Source: Lachnoclostridium sp.
Lineage (GTDB): Bacteria > Bacillota > Clostridia > Lachnospirales > Lachnospiraceae
Length of the DNA stretch: 64,000 nt
Assembly (NCBI GenBank): GCA_023664665.1
Contig: JAMPEY010000001.1
Location: 1 to 64,000, forward strand
Direction: 5' to 3'
The notes under the pieces were generated by a model. It was not told the origin of the DNA. It searched no databases and saw nothing but the letters and a program-made list of their open reading frames with translations. Position numbers and translations under genes: made by a program. Below, piece after piece: positions 42,088-51,687 of this stretch; positions within the stretch are counted from its first letter, which is position 1, and each line of letters begins with the position of its first letter.

Positions 42088-43193
42088 TACTAGAGTACAA
42101 CCTTCAGTTTTTTGCCGAGGGGCAGGGCGGGGACAAAACGGAACCCGCAACAGAGAAAAAACTGAGTGATGCCCGCAAGGAAGGGCAGGTGGCGAAGAGC
42201 CGCGAGATTGCCAATGCCCTTGGCATATTGGCAGTGTTTTTAATATTAAAGGTGTGGGTCGGCACCATGGGGAATCAGCTTTTAAGGGTTTTCTCCGGCG
42301 TTTACGAGAAAATCCCCCAGGTGGTGACTTTCTGGCAGGGATATATGCCGGAGCAGGATATTAAGGTAATTTTTCGCGGGATGATATTTGACTGTATCCT
42401 TATCATGGCGCCCATACTGCTCATTGGCTTTATCGTGGCGTTTGTCAGCGATGTGGCACAGGTCGGGTGGAAGCCCACCTCCAAACCGTTGCAGCCGAAG
42501 TTGAGCAAGATTAATCCCATATCCGGGTTTAAAAAGATATTTTCGGTCAATTCGCTGATAGAGCTGGTGAAATCTATCGCGAAATTAGGCCTGATTGCCT
42601 ATATTTGTTATACTTATCTGAAGGACAAGCTGCCGCTTATATTTTTGCTTTATGATATGCCTCTTACGCAGGCGATAAAGCTGGCGGCGGAGCTGGTGAC
42701 GGATCTGGGAATCCGCATTGCCATGTTCTATATGGTGATTGCCGCTGCCGATTTTGCTTATCAGAAATTTAAGTTCAGCAGGGATATGAGGATGACCAAG
42801 CAGGAGGTCAAGGATGAGTATAAGCAGTCTGAAGGAGACCCCCAGATTAAGGGGAAAATCCGTCAGAAGATGCAGGAGGCTTCCAGAAGGCGCATGATGC
42901 AGAATCTGCCCCAGGCGGATGTGGTTATCACCAACCCCACCCACTATGCCGTGGCAATCAAGTATGACCTTGAGATAGCGGAGGCGCCGGTGGTTCTTGC
43001 CAAGGGTGAGGATTACATGGCAGCCCGCATTAAGGAAGTTGCCAAAGAGAACCATATTGAGATTGTGGAAAACAAGCCTCTTGCCAGAATGCTTTACGCG
43101 AATGTGGAAGTGGGCGAGATGGTGCCGCCGGAGCTGTATCAGGCGGTGGCGGAGGTGCTGGCGTTTGTTTACCACTTGCAGGGCAAAGTGTGA
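42084..43193 (+). CDS. flhB: Flagellar export switch protein FlhB
   Basis: A 369-residue protein: an N-terminal segment DKTEPATEKKLSDARKEGQVAKSREI, four membrane segments up to about residue 215, and a cytosolic domain with the autocleavage site NPTH near residue 283 (VVITNPTHYAVAIKYD). Cleavage there switches export from hook to filament proteins. The unusual start MILEYNLQFFAEG precedes the family motif. The stop codon is part of the outer arm of the hairpin element at 43188. Confidence 0.97.
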   Translation: MILEYNLQFFAEGQGGDKTEPATEKKLSDARKEGQVAKSREIANALGILAVFLILKVWVGTMGNQLLRVFSGVYEKIPQVVTFWQGYMPEQDIKVIFRGMIFDCILIMAPILLIGFIVAFVSDVAQVGWKPTSKPLQPKLSKINPISGFKKIFSVNSLIELVKSIAKLGLIAYICYTYLKDKLPLIFLLYDMPLTQAIKLAAELVTDLGIRIAMFYMVIAAADFAYQKFKFSRDMRMTKQEVKDEYKQSEGDPQIKGKIRQKMQEASRRRMMQNLPQADVVITNPTHYAVAIKYDLEIAEAPVVLAKGEDYMAARIKEVAKENHIEIVENKPLARMLYANVEVGEMVPPELYQAVAEVLAFVYHLQGKV

Positions 43194-43273
43194 GAAGAAT
43201 TTCTAAGGCGCTTGAAGTACAGCGCCTAAGAAATTCTAAATCTCACACCGAAGAATCCGCAAGCGGATTCTTC
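43188..43273 (+). repeat. Two-hairpin intercistronic element, copy 1
   Basis: Outer stem GTGTGAGA (43188-43195, holding the flhB stop TGA) pairs with TCTCACAC (43241-43248). Inside, AGAATTTCTAAGGCGC (43196-43211) pairs with GCGCCTAAGAAATTCT (43222-43237) with one A-A mismatch; the loop is TTGAAGTACA and AAA is bulged on the right. A second hairpin follows at once: GAAGAATCCG, CAAG, CGGATTCTTC. No T-run follows. Related copies lie at 43287, 53462 and 56324. Confidence 0.85.
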
Positions 43274-43286
43274 CGAGTGGCGGGAA

Positions 43287-43341
43287 GTGTGAGAAGAAAT
43301 TCTAAAGCTTCACACCGAAGAACGCAAAAAACGCGTTCTTC
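43287..43341 (+). repeat. Two-hairpin intercistronic element, copy 2 (internally deleted)
   Basis: GTGTGA (43287-43292) pairs with TCACAC (43310-43315) around AGAAATTCTAAA, which is only the right half of the core. The second hairpin is complete: GAAGAACGC, loop AAAAAAC, GCGTTCTTC. It lies 13 bases after copy 1 and about 40 bases before the flhA ribosome site, so flhB and flhA are separated by 1.6 copies of the element. Confidence 0.75.
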
Positions 43342-43396
43342 ACGGATTTGTACGGATTCATTTTTTCAATAAAATTACGAAAGGAGTGAGGCGCAT

Positions 43397-45436
43397 ATGA
43401 AAATGAGAAAAGCGGATGTGGGCGTTGCCATGTACCTTATGGCGGCGATTATCATGTTTATTGTGCCCATTCCTTCATGGCTTTTGGATGTTTTGATTGC
43501 ATTTAACATTTCCATAGCCCTTACCATTGTGTTCGGCGCTATGTTCAGCAGGGAAGTATTGGACATGTCCTTCTTCCCTACCATGCTTTTGTTCACCACT
43601 ATTTTCAGGATTGCCCTGAATGCCTCCTCCACGAGACTGATTCTCAGGGACGGTTACGCCGGCAATGTGGTTGCCACCTTCGGACAGTTCGTGGGCGGCG
43701 GAGATTTGATCATCGGCGCCATTATCTTTATTCTGTTGATATTGATTCAGTTCATGGTCATCAACAAAGGTTCCGAGCGTGTGTCCGAGGTAACGGCAAG
43801 ATTTACGCTGGACGCCATGCCCGGTAAGCAGATGGCAATCGACGCGGACTTAAACACCGGAGCCATCAATGACGCCGAGGCAAAGAAACGAAGGGAAAAG
43901 ATTCAGGAAGAAGCTAACTTTTTCGGTTCCATGGACGGTGCCGTGAAGTATGTAAAAGGAGACGCTGTAGCGGGTCTTATTATCACCATCGTCAATCTGG
44001 TAGGCGGAATCGTTATGGGTGTTACCAGACAGGGCATGGAGGCGGGAACCGCTTTAAGCACTTACGGCATTCTGACCATCGGCGACGGGCTTGTGAGCCA
44101 GATTCCTTCCCTGTTAATCTCTCTTTCCACCGGTATTCTGGTGACCAAGGGAAGCAAGGACGCGGATTTCGGAACGGCATTGATCAGTCAGCTTTTCAGC
44201 ATTCCCAAGGTTTTGTATCTGGTGGGGAGCATGCTGGCAATCTTAGGCTTTCTCACCGATCTGAACACCATTCTCTTTGTGGGGCTGGGACTTGTATTTA
44301 TCATTGTGGGAAGAAATATTGCCGGAACCATAGAGACAGCCATGATAGAGCAGGAAGTGGATACGGAGGAAGCGGAGGCGGAGGAAATCCGCCAGCCGGA
44401 AAATGTAACCAGCCTTTTACAGGTGGACCCCATCGAATTGGAATTCGGTTACGGTATTATTCCCTTGGCGGATGTCAATCAGGGCGGCGACCTTTTAGAC
44501 CGTGTGGTTATGATCCGAAGGCAGATTGCGCTTGAAATGGGAACCGTGGTGCCCATCATACGACTGAGGGATAATATACAGTTAAACCCGAATCAGTACA
44601 TTATAAAAATTAAGGGCATACAGGTCAGTGAAGGAGAAATTCTTTTCGACCATTATATGGCGATGAATCCCGGTTATGTGGAAGAGGAAATTACGGGTAT
44701 TCCCACATTTGAGCCGTCCTTTCATCTGCCCGCCATCTGGATTACGGAAGGTCAGAGGGAGAGGGCGGAGAGTCTGGGATATACCGTGGTGGACCCGCCT
44801 TCCATTATCGCAACCCATTTAACGGAAATTATCAGGCAGCATATTGCGGAACTTCTTACCAGACAGGATGTGCAGAGCCTTGTCAACAATATTAAGGAGA
44901 CCAACCCTTCGCTGGTGGAGGAGCTGGTGCCGAAGCTTCTCGGAATCGGCGAGATACAGAAGGTTTTACAGAATTTGTTAAAGGAGGGTATCTCCATCAG
45001 GGATTTGCTGACCGTGATGGAAACGCTGGCGGATTATGCGTCGGCGACAAGGGATACGGACATTCTCACGGAGTATGTAAGGCAGAGCTTAAAAAGAGCT
45101 ATTTCCACCAAGTTCTTTCCGGAGCATGAGACTACCAGCGTGGTGACTCTGGACCCGAAGATAGAGCAGGAGATCATGGGCAGCGTGAAGCAGACCGAGA
45201 CGGGAGCTTTCTTAAATCTGGAGCCTGCAAGGGCAAGGGCGATTATGGAAGCTGTGGGCAATGAAGTAAAGAAACTGGAGAATCTGGGAAAGAATCCCAT
45301 TGTTATTACTTCGCCCATTGTGAGGCTGTATTTCCGGCGTCTGATAGAGGACAATTTCAGGGATGTAGTGGTAGTTTCTTACAATGAGGTGGAACCAAAC
45401 ATTGAATTACAATCAGTTGGGATGGTGACAGCATAA
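43397..45436 (+). CDS. flhA: Flagellar export gate protein FlhA
   Basis: A 679-residue export receptor and proton-driven engine. Eight membrane segments occupy residues ~1-310, including the FHIPEP region (LDAMPGKQMAIDADLNTGAINDAEAKKRREKIQEEANFFGSMDGA, split by function). The cytosolic part forms a nonameric ring that receives chaperone-substrate complexes. AAAGGAG lies about 11 bases before ATG. The gap to flhB is filled by the hairpin elements, so its translation is unlikely to be coupled to flhB. Confidence 0.97.
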   Translation: MKMRKADVGVAMYLMAAIIMFIVPIPSWLLDVLIAFNISIALTIVFGAMFSREVLDMSFFPTMLLFTTIFRIALNASSTRLILRDGYAGNVVATFGQFVGGGDLIIGAIIFILLILIQFMVINKGSERVSEVTARFTLDAMPGKQMAIDADLNTGAINDAEAKKRREKIQEEANFFGSMDGAVKYVKGDAVAGLIITIVNLVGGIVMGVTRQGMEAGTALSTYGILTIGDGLVSQIPSLLISLSTGILVTKGSKDADFGTALISQLFSIPKVLYLVGSMLAILGFLTDLNTILFVGLGLVFIIVGRNIAGTIETAMIEQEVDTEEAEAEEIRQPENVTSLLQVDPIELEFGYGIIPLADVNQGGDLLDRVVMIRRQIALEMGTVVPIIRLRDNIQLNPNQYIIKIKGIQVSEGEILFDHYMAMNPGYVEEEITGIPTFEPSFHLPAIWITEGQRERAESLGYTVVDPPSIIATHLTEIIRQHIAELLTRQDVQSLVNNIKETNPSLVEELVPKLLGIGEIQKVLQNLLKEGISIRDLLTVMETLADYASATRDTDILTEYVRQSLKRAISTKFFPEHETTSVVTLDPKIEQEIMGSVKQTETGAFLNLEPARARAIMEAVGNEVKKLENLGKNPIVITSPIVRLYFRRLIEDNFRDVVVVSYNEVEPNIELQSVGMVTA

Positions 45437-46687
45437 ATGATTATAAAGAAATTTGTGGGAAAAACAGAAGAGGAAGCGGTGGAGGCCGCTAAGAAGGAAC
45501 TGGGCGAAGGCGTGGTCATTATGAATGTGAAGGATGTAAAGCCCAAAGGATTTTTTGCGTTTCTTCTCCCCAAACAGGTGGAAGTGACAGTGGCAAGGGA
45601 GGATGAAGCCGTGACAAAACCCTCCGCGCCGGAAAGCGTTAGGGAGGAAAAGCCAAAGCAGGACGCGGGAGTGGCCGGAAAGACAGCGGATTACGAAAAC
45701 TCCAAAGGGGACGCGGGTTATAAGGACGAAAATGTCCTCAGTATCGAAAGTAAGCTGGACAGCCTTCAGATGTTTCTCCAGAATCAGTTTAACAAAGAGG
45801 ATTGGGTGGAATCCAGAGCAATTTCGGAGGAAGCGGAAGAGGAAAGGGATGAGAGGCAGGAGGAAGACAGCGACCAGCCGGTGAATCCGGAGCAGGAGAA
45901 ATTTTTCAAGCTGCTGTATAATACCATGCTGGAAAATGAGGTGGACGAAAAGTGCGCCAATCAGATTATGGATGAAGCCGACAGGAATCGTAAACCCAAC
46001 ATGCCCTTTGACTATATATTATCCAATATTTATCAGAAAATGGTCTTGAAATTCGGGCAGTCGGAAGGGATTGTCCCGGCGGGAAAGGGACCCAAGACCG
46101 TATTTTTTATCGGGCCTACGGGCGTGGGCAAGACTACCACGATTGCTAAGATTGCCAGCAGCTATGCGGTAACGGAGAAGAAAAAGGTTGCCCTTCTTAC
46201 CACGGATACTTACCGCATTGCGGCGGCGGAGCAGCTTCGCACTTATGCCAACATTTTAGAGACTCCTTTCCGGGTGATCTATGCGGAGGAGGAGCTGGAG
46301 ACTGCGGTTTCCGATTTTAAAGATTATGATTATATTTTTGTGGATACGGCGGGACATTCCCATCAGAATGGCGACCAGATGGAGAAATTACAGAAGTTGT
46401 TGGAAATAGCCAAGGAAAATACGGAGTATCAGACATTTCTGGTACTCAGCGCCACAACAAAGCAGAAGGATCTGCTTGCAATTGCGGACAATTACAGGAA
46501 AATAACGGATTATCAGTTAATCTTCACAAAACTGGACGAGACCAGCTCCGTGGGAAATCTTCTGAATATCAAGCTCCATGCGGATACTCCCATAGCCTAT
46601 GTGACCTATGGGCAGAATGTACCGGATGACATTGAGCAGTTTAACCCGCAGAAGACGGTAAAGCAGTTACTGGGCGGAAAAGGCTGA
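45437..46687 (+). CDS. flhF: Flagellar placement GTPase FlhF
   Basis: A 416-residue SRP-type GTPase. The start MIIKKFVGKTEEEAVEAAKKELGEGVVIMNVK is the FlhF B domain beginning, followed by an acidic linker (to about residue 155), an N-domain and the NG GTPase core: P-loop GPTGVGKTTT near residue 226, LLTTDTYRIAAAEQLRTYA, FVDTAGHSHQNG and FTKLDET. It marks the assembly site of the flagellum and is switched off by FlhG, encoded next. It directly abuts flhA. Confidence 0.96.
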   Translation: MIIKKFVGKTEEEAVEAAKKELGEGVVIMNVKDVKPKGFFAFLLPKQVEVTVAREDEAVTKPSAPESVREEKPKQDAGVAGKTADYENSKGDAGYKDENVLSIESKLDSLQMFLQNQFNKEDWVESRAISEEAEEERDERQEEDSDQPVNPEQEKFFKLLYNTMLENEVDEKCANQIMDEADRNRKPNMPFDYILSNIYQKMVLKFGQSEGIVPAGKGPKTVFFIGPTGVGKTTTIAKIASSYAVTEKKKVALLTTDTYRIAAAEQLRTYANILETPFRVIYAEEELETAVSDFKDYDYIFVDTAGHSHQNGDQMEKLQKLLEIAKENTEYQTFLVLSATTKQKDLLAIADNYRKITDYQLIFTKLDETSSVGNLLNIKLHADTPIAYVTYGQNVPDDIEQFNPQKTVKQLLGGKG

Positions 46688-46732
46688 ACAATGTGTACAG
46701 GATGCGCTAAATACAGGAGGTGAAGGCGTTTC

Positions 46733-47605
46733 ATGGATCAGGCAGAACAATTACGGATCATAAAAGCGAACAGTCAGAACCAGAATCGTCCTCTTGCCCG
46801 TGTGATTACGGTTACCAGCGGGAAAGGAGGAGTCGGAAAATCCAATACGGCGATTAATCTGGCGATTTGGTTCCGCAGGCTGGGAAAAAAGGTAATTATT
46901 TTAGATGCAGACTTTGGCCTTGCCAATATCGAAATCATGTTTGGCACAGTGCCCAAGCATAATCTTTGTGATTTGATCTATCAGGGAAAGAGCATAAAGG
47001 AAATTATTACATGGGGTCCCATGGAGGTGGGCTTTATCTCGGGAGGCTCGGGAATTGCCGGAATGTCCAACTTAAGCAGGGATTATCTGGCGTATATCAT
47101 ACAGAATCTGACGGAATTGGACGCTATGGCGGATATTATTATTGTGGATACCGGAGCGGGCATTGCGGATGCGGTGCTGGAATTTCTGGTGGCAAGCGAG
47201 GAAATTCTTTTGATGACCACGCCGGAACCCACATCCATAACGGATTCTTATTCTTTGCTGAAGGCTCTTTACCGGCATCCCAGATACAGACAGGAAATGA
47301 CCAGGGTAAAGATGCTCGCCAACCGTGTGGACAGGGAATCCGACGGAGAGGTTCTCTATGAAAAACTGAATGCCGTGGTGGCAAGATATTTAAAGATTCC
47401 CATGGAATATCTGGGAAGCGTGCCACAGGATGCACAGCTCGCCAAGGCGGTCATGCAGCAGGTGCCGGTGTCCTTGCAAAATCAAACCGCAAGGTCCAGC
47501 GCGGCATATGAAAGGATTGCAAGGCGTCTTCTGGATATGGAGGAAGAAAAACAGCCAAAGAGAGGAATGGCGGAATTTCTGGCACATATAGTAGGGAGAA
47601 GGTAA
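46733..47605 (+). CDS. flhG: Flagellar number regulator FlhG (MinD/YlxH family)
   Basis: A 290-residue MinD-type ATPase. Deviant Walker A SGKGGVGKSN at about residues 27-36, DADFGLANIEIMFG, and IIIVDTGAGI. Near the N-terminus AEQLRIIKANSQ matches the FlhG motif that stimulates FlhF. It controls flagellar number. RBS AGGAGGTGA; 45 bases after flhF. Confidence 0.95.
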   Translation: MDQAEQLRIIKANSQNQNRPLARVITVTSGKGGVGKSNTAINLAIWFRRLGKKVIILDADFGLANIEIMFGTVPKHNLCDLIYQGKSIKEIITWGPMEVGFISGGSGIAGMSNLSRDYLAYIIQNLTELDAMADIIIVDTGAGIADAVLEFLVASEEILLMTTPEPTSITDSYSLLKALYRHPRYRQEMTRVKMLANRVDRESDGEVLYEKLNAVVARYLKIPMEYLGSVPQDAQLAKAVMQQVPVSLQNQTARSSAAYERIARRLLDMEEEKQPKRGMAEFLAHIVGRR

Positions 47606-47663
47606 CAAAAAATCGGAAACGGACACAGCCAAAGCGGCATGACAGAAAGAGAGGGTGGAGCGA

Positions 47664-48392
47664 ATGCTTTCAAAACTGATTGAAGAAGGAAATCGCGTGG
47701 AACTGAGCGCAGTAGACACAGAGCTTAATATGAATCCGCAGGAGAACCAGAAAATATACTACAGCAAAGTCTACAATATTTTGTCCGAGGACACCATGGA
47801 GATTTATATGCCTATGGAGCAGACAAAACTGATTCTGCTTCCGGTGGACGGCGAATATAATATGGTATTATACACGGAGGAGCATGGTCTGTTCCAGAGT
47901 TTTGTGCGCATTATTGACAGATACAAGAGCAATAATGTTTATATACTGGTGGTGGAGCTGACCAGCAACCTGAGAAAATACCAGCGCCGCGAATATTACC
48001 GCTTCAGCTGCGCTCTGGAAATGTGCTCAAGGAATCTGGAGGAGGATGAGGTACAGGCGATTGAGCAGAAAAGCCCTTACATATTGCAGCCCACGCTGCC
48101 GTTAAAGAGGAGCGTTATTGTGGATATCAGCGGAGGAGGGCTTCGGTTCATGTCCACACAGCGCTATGAGCCGGGCAGTCTGATCTATTGCAGTTATTAT
48201 CTGGCAAGAGGCAAGGAGAGCAAGCAGTATGAGGTGGTCGGTAAAGTGTTGGATGTGAAGGAGCTTGCGCACAGGCCCGGAACTTTTGAGCACAGGGTGC
48301 AGTATTATGATCTGGATGTGAAGACCAGAGAAGAGATTATCAAATTTATTTTTGAAGAAGAGCGTAAGGAGCGCAGGAAGGACTTAAATTAG
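47664..48392 (+). CDS. PilZ-domain flagellar brake protein (YcgR/YpfA-like)
   Basis: A 242-residue protein. Residues 1-~110 resemble the YcgR N-terminal domain (GNRVELSAVD ... LILLPVDGEYNMVLYTEEHGLF), and the C-terminal half is a PilZ domain with the c-di-GMP motif start RRxxxR (KYQRREYYRF) and a D-I-S-G-G-G-L-R motif. Such proteins slow the motor when c-di-GMP is high. Placed between flhG and cheB. ATG 47664 is preferred; GTG 47655 is an alternative. Confidence 0.88.
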   Translation: MLSKLIEEGNRVELSAVDTELNMNPQENQKIYYSKVYNILSEDTMEIYMPMEQTKLILLPVDGEYNMVLYTEEHGLFQSFVRIIDRYKSNNVYILVVELTSNLRKYQRREYYRFSCALEMCSRNLEEDEVQAIEQKSPYILQPTLPLKRSVIVDISGGGLRFMSTQRYEPGSLIYCSYYLARGKESKQYEVVGKVLDVKELAHRPGTFEHRVQYYDLDVKTREEIIKFIFEEERKERRKDLN

Positions 48393-48417
48393 CTTCCGAC
48401 TGATATGGAGGTGTGGA

Positions 48418-49509
48418 ATGGCAGTTAAAAAAATTCTGATAGTAGATGACTCTGCACTCATGAGAAGCGTGTTGTGTGATATAATCAATAGTGACAAGAG
48501 ATTTCAGATTGTAGACAGGGCAAAGGACGGCGTGGAGGCTTTTGATCTGTTGAGCCGAAATACTTACGATGCCGTGATATTGGATGTGAACATGCCCCGG
48601 ATGAACGGTCTGGAGCTTATGAGAAAGCTTCGTCAATACGGGATTTCTGCCAGAATCCTGGTGGCGAGCACGGATACCAAAAAAGGCAACAAAACGGCAA
48701 TAGAGGCTTTGGAAGCCGGAGCAGTGGATATCATACACAAGCCGGATAAGATAGCGGACTGCCGCGTGGAAGAGTTTAAGCGGGAGTTTCTGAATGTATT
48801 GACGGCGGTATCGGAGAGCGAGCTGCATGATACCATGGCAAAGGAGACTGCGAAAGAATCCAAAAGCGATCAGCAGATGTTTCAGAAGGTGGCTGAAATT
48901 TTGGGGAAATCCACCGCAAAGGTGCCGGGACAGAAAATCGTGGCAATTGCCAGTTCCACGGGAGGTCCCACCGCACTGCAGGCAGTGATACCGAAGCTCC
49001 CTGCCAATCTGGATGCACCGGTTTTATTGGTGCAGCATATGAATAAGAGTTTTACCCCTTCCTTTGCGGAGAGGCTCAATGAACTCAGCGCGCTTACCGT
49101 AAAGGAAGCTGCGGAGGGAATGGAGCTGAAAAAAGGTACGGTTTATGTGGCAAGGGGCGGTATGCATATGAAGGTGGAAACCCATGCTTCCGGCAGGGTA
49201 ACCATCCATATGTCCGATGAACCCACCAGAGAAGGAGTCAAGCCCTGTGCCAACTATATGTATGAATCCCTGATGGGAAGCCCTTATGACAATATTGTCT
49301 GCGTGGTGATGACAGGCATGGGTGCCGACGGGACGGAAGGCATTAAGAATTTAAAGACGGCAAAGAAAACCCATGTGATCACCCAGAGCGCCGACACCTG
49401 TGTGGTATACGGCATGCCCAAGGCAGCGGCGGAAGCGGGACTCAGCGATCAGACGGTTCCCCTAAAGCAGATAGCACAGGAGATCATCCTGCACATCGGA
49501 GTGGAATAG
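48418..49509 (+). CDS. cheB: Chemotaxis methylesterase CheB
   Basis: A 363-residue receptor methylesterase/deamidase. Receiver domain 1-~120 with acidic pair DDSAL and phospho-acceptor Asp56 (VILDVNMPRMNG). Catalytic domain from ~170: Ser in IASSTGGPTALQ, His in LVQHMNKSFTPSFAERLN, Asp in VMTGMGADGTEG. No cheR partner is present in this window. GGAGGTG lies 5 bases before ATG. Confidence 0.97.
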   Translation: MAVKKILIVDDSALMRSVLCDIINSDKRFQIVDRAKDGVEAFDLLSRNTYDAVILDVNMPRMNGLELMRKLRQYGISARILVASTDTKKGNKTAIEALEAGAVDIIHKPDKIADCRVEEFKREFLNVLTAVSESELHDTMAKETAKESKSDQQMFQKVAEILGKSTAKVPGQKIVAIASSTGGPTALQAVIPKLPANLDAPVLLVQHMNKSFTPSFAERLNELSALTVKEAAEGMELKKGTVYVARGGMHMKVETHASGRVTIHMSDEPTREGVKPCANYMYESLMGSPYDNIVCVVMTGMGADGTEGIKNLKTAKKTHVITQSADTCVVYGMPKAAAEAGLSDQTVPLKQIAQEIILHIGVE

Positions 49510-49564
49510 GACTTTATACCCAATACATAAATGCATATGCCGTTTTGGCAGAATGGAGGATAAG

Positions 49565-51670
49565 ATGGATGTAAATCAGTATCTTGAAATTTTTCTGGAC
49601 GAGACAAAGGAACATCTGCAAAATTTGAATACACAGATTTTGGAGCTGGAGTCCGAGCCGGAAAACACAAATACGGTGAATGAGATTTTCCGTGCCGCCC
49701 ACTCCTTAAAGGGTATGGCGGGAACCATGGGTTATAAGAGAATGCAGAATCTGACCCATGACATGGAGAATGTTTTTTCCGAGGTGCGCAACGGCAATAT
49801 TAAGGTACAGCCCAATATGATCGATGTTCTGTTCCAGTGCCTGGACGCTTTGGAGGAGTATACCGACAACATCCAGAACAGCGCGGATGAAGGAACCAAT
49901 GACAACGAGCCTTTGATCAAGCAGCTCAATGCCATTTTAAACGGCGGAAAGAGCGCCGCGCCCGAGGAGAAAAAAGCGGAGGCTCCCGCGGAAGGTGCAA
50001 AAAAGGCTGAGGCAAGCGCGGAAGCATGGAATGATATTGCCTTTGACGCAAGCCAGATAAGCGTTATTAAGGAAGCGAAGGAACAGGGCAAGAATGTTTA
50101 CGGCATTAACGTGACTGTTCAGGAAAACTGTATCTTAAAGGCGGCAAGGGCATTTCTGGTATTTAAGGCAGTGGAGGATAAGGGTGAGATTGTGGTGTCA
50201 AACCCCAGCGCGCAGGATGTGGAGGATGAGAAATTCGATCAGGATTTCACATTGATCGTGCTGACGGATGCAGAGCTTGATGAGGTTATCAAGGCAGCAG
50301 CCAATGTTTCCGAGATTGCGAATGTGGTAGGTGCCCCTCTCGAGCTTGAGAAGACAAAGAATTATCAGGAGACCAAGGCGGAGGCAGAAGCCGCTGCCAA
50401 GGAGGCAGAGGCGGCAAGCAAGGCGGCGCCGGCAGTGGTCAAGACCGAGGACAAACAAAAGGCAGCGCCTGCCGCAGCCAAGCCGAATGAAAAAAAAGCT
50501 GTGGGCAAGCCCGTTGTGAACCGTACTGTCCGTGTGGATATCGAAAAGCTGGACGGGCTGATGAATCTGGTCAGCGAGCTTATCATTGCAAAGAACTCAT
50601 TGGTGTCCATCTCCGCACAGGGAAGCGAAAAGAATACCAATGCTTTTAACGAGCAGATTGAATATTTGGAGAATGTTACCACCAACCTTCATGAATCGGT
50701 TATGAAGGTGAGGATGGTTCCCATCGAGAGCGTTGTAAATAAATTCCCCCGTATGATACGCGACCTTTCCAAGACCTTGAACAAGCCCATGGAACTGTAT
50801 ATGTCCGGTGAAGATACGGAATTGGACCGTACCGTGGTGGATGAGATTGGCGATCCTTTGATGCATTTGCTCAGAAATTCCGCAGATCATGGTCTGGAGT
50901 CCCCTGAGGTGCGTGCGGAAAGAGGAAAGCCCGCGACGGGTTCCATCACCTTAAATGCATATCAGGACGGCAACAATGTCATTATTGAAGTGGCGGACGA
51001 CGGCAACGGTATTGATGTGGACGCAGTCAGACAGAAAGCCATCGAGAGAGGTACGATTACCCCCGAACAGGCCGGCGTTATGACGGACAAGGAAATCATC
51101 AATCTCCTGTTCCTGCCCAGCTTTTCTACCGCAAAACAGGTAACGGATATCTCCGGAAGAGGCGTGGGCCTGGATGTGGTGCGCTCCAAAATCGAGTCCT
51201 TGAGCGGCGATGTGGAGGTTAAGAGCCAGCTCGGAGTGGGAAGTACATGGACTGTCCGCCTGCCGTTGACATTGGCTATCATTCAGGCTTTGATGATAGT
51301 AGTGGGCGGCGAGAAATATGCCATTGCCCTTGGCTTTATCGAGACCATTGAAACCATAGAGCCCAGCGAGGTTAAATTAGTGCAGAATGAGGAAGTTATC
51401 AATCTCCGCGGAGCCGTGATTCCTCTTATCCGCATGTCGGAAGTGTTGGATATCGAAAGTTCCAAGGATGAGAATGAAAGCTTGGTAGTGGTAATCGTCA
51501 AGAAGGGTGATGAAATGGCCGGTCTTGTGATTGATGAACTGATCGGGCAGCAGGAAATTGTTATCAAATCCCTCGGAAAATATATCAAGCGGTGCAAGTT
51601 TATCAGTGGCGCGACTGTTTTGGGTGACGGCGGAGTAGCGCTGATTCTGGATGTTAATGCATTGATTTAA
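49565..51670 (+). CDS. cheA: Chemotaxis histidine kinase CheA
   Basis: A 701-residue kinase with P1 to P5 domains. P1: phospho-acceptor His46 in AAHSLKGMAGTMGY. A P2 response-regulator-binding domain at ~160-280 is flanked by Ala/Lys/Glu-rich linkers. P3 dimerisation helices (KLDGLMNLVSELIIAKNSL). P4 ATP lid: N box HLLRNSADHGLE, G1 DDGNGID, F box LPSFSTAKQVTDISGRGVGLDVV. P5 CheW-like at the end. ATG 49565 follows GGAGGATA; an in-frame ATG at 49553 overlaps that site. Confidence 0.97.
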   Translation: MDVNQYLEIFLDETKEHLQNLNTQILELESEPENTNTVNEIFRAAHSLKGMAGTMGYKRMQNLTHDMENVFSEVRNGNIKVQPNMIDVLFQCLDALEEYTDNIQNSADEGTNDNEPLIKQLNAILNGGKSAAPEEKKAEAPAEGAKKAEASAEAWNDIAFDASQISVIKEAKEQGKNVYGINVTVQENCILKAARAFLVFKAVEDKGEIVVSNPSAQDVEDEKFDQDFTLIVLTDAELDEVIKAAANVSEIANVVGAPLELEKTKNYQETKAEAEAAAKEAEAASKAAPAVVKTEDKQKAAPAAAKPNEKKAVGKPVVNRTVRVDIEKLDGLMNLVSELIIAKNSLVSISAQGSEKNTNAFNEQIEYLENVTTNLHESVMKVRMVPIESVVNKFPRMIRDLSKTLNKPMELYMSGEDTELDRTVVDEIGDPLMHLLRNSADHGLESPEVRAERGKPATGSITLNAYQDGNNVIIEVADDGNGIDVDAVRQKAIERGTITPEQAGVMTDKEIINLLFLPSFSTAKQVTDISGRGVGLDVVRSKIESLSGDVEVKSQLGVGSTWTVRLPLTLAIIQALMIVVGGEKYAIALGFIETIETIEPSEVKLVQNEEVINLRGAVIPLIRMSEVLDIESSKDENESLVVVIVKKGDEMAGLVIDELIGQQEIVIKSLGKYIKRCKFISGATVLGDGGVALILDVNALI

Positions 51671-51687
51671 GAAAGGGAGAGACACAG

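Noticed and set aside
43188..43341. Hairpin element as a Rho-independent terminator
   Set aside because: Neither hairpin is followed by a T-run on the plus strand, and the genes after it are essential for the same machine.
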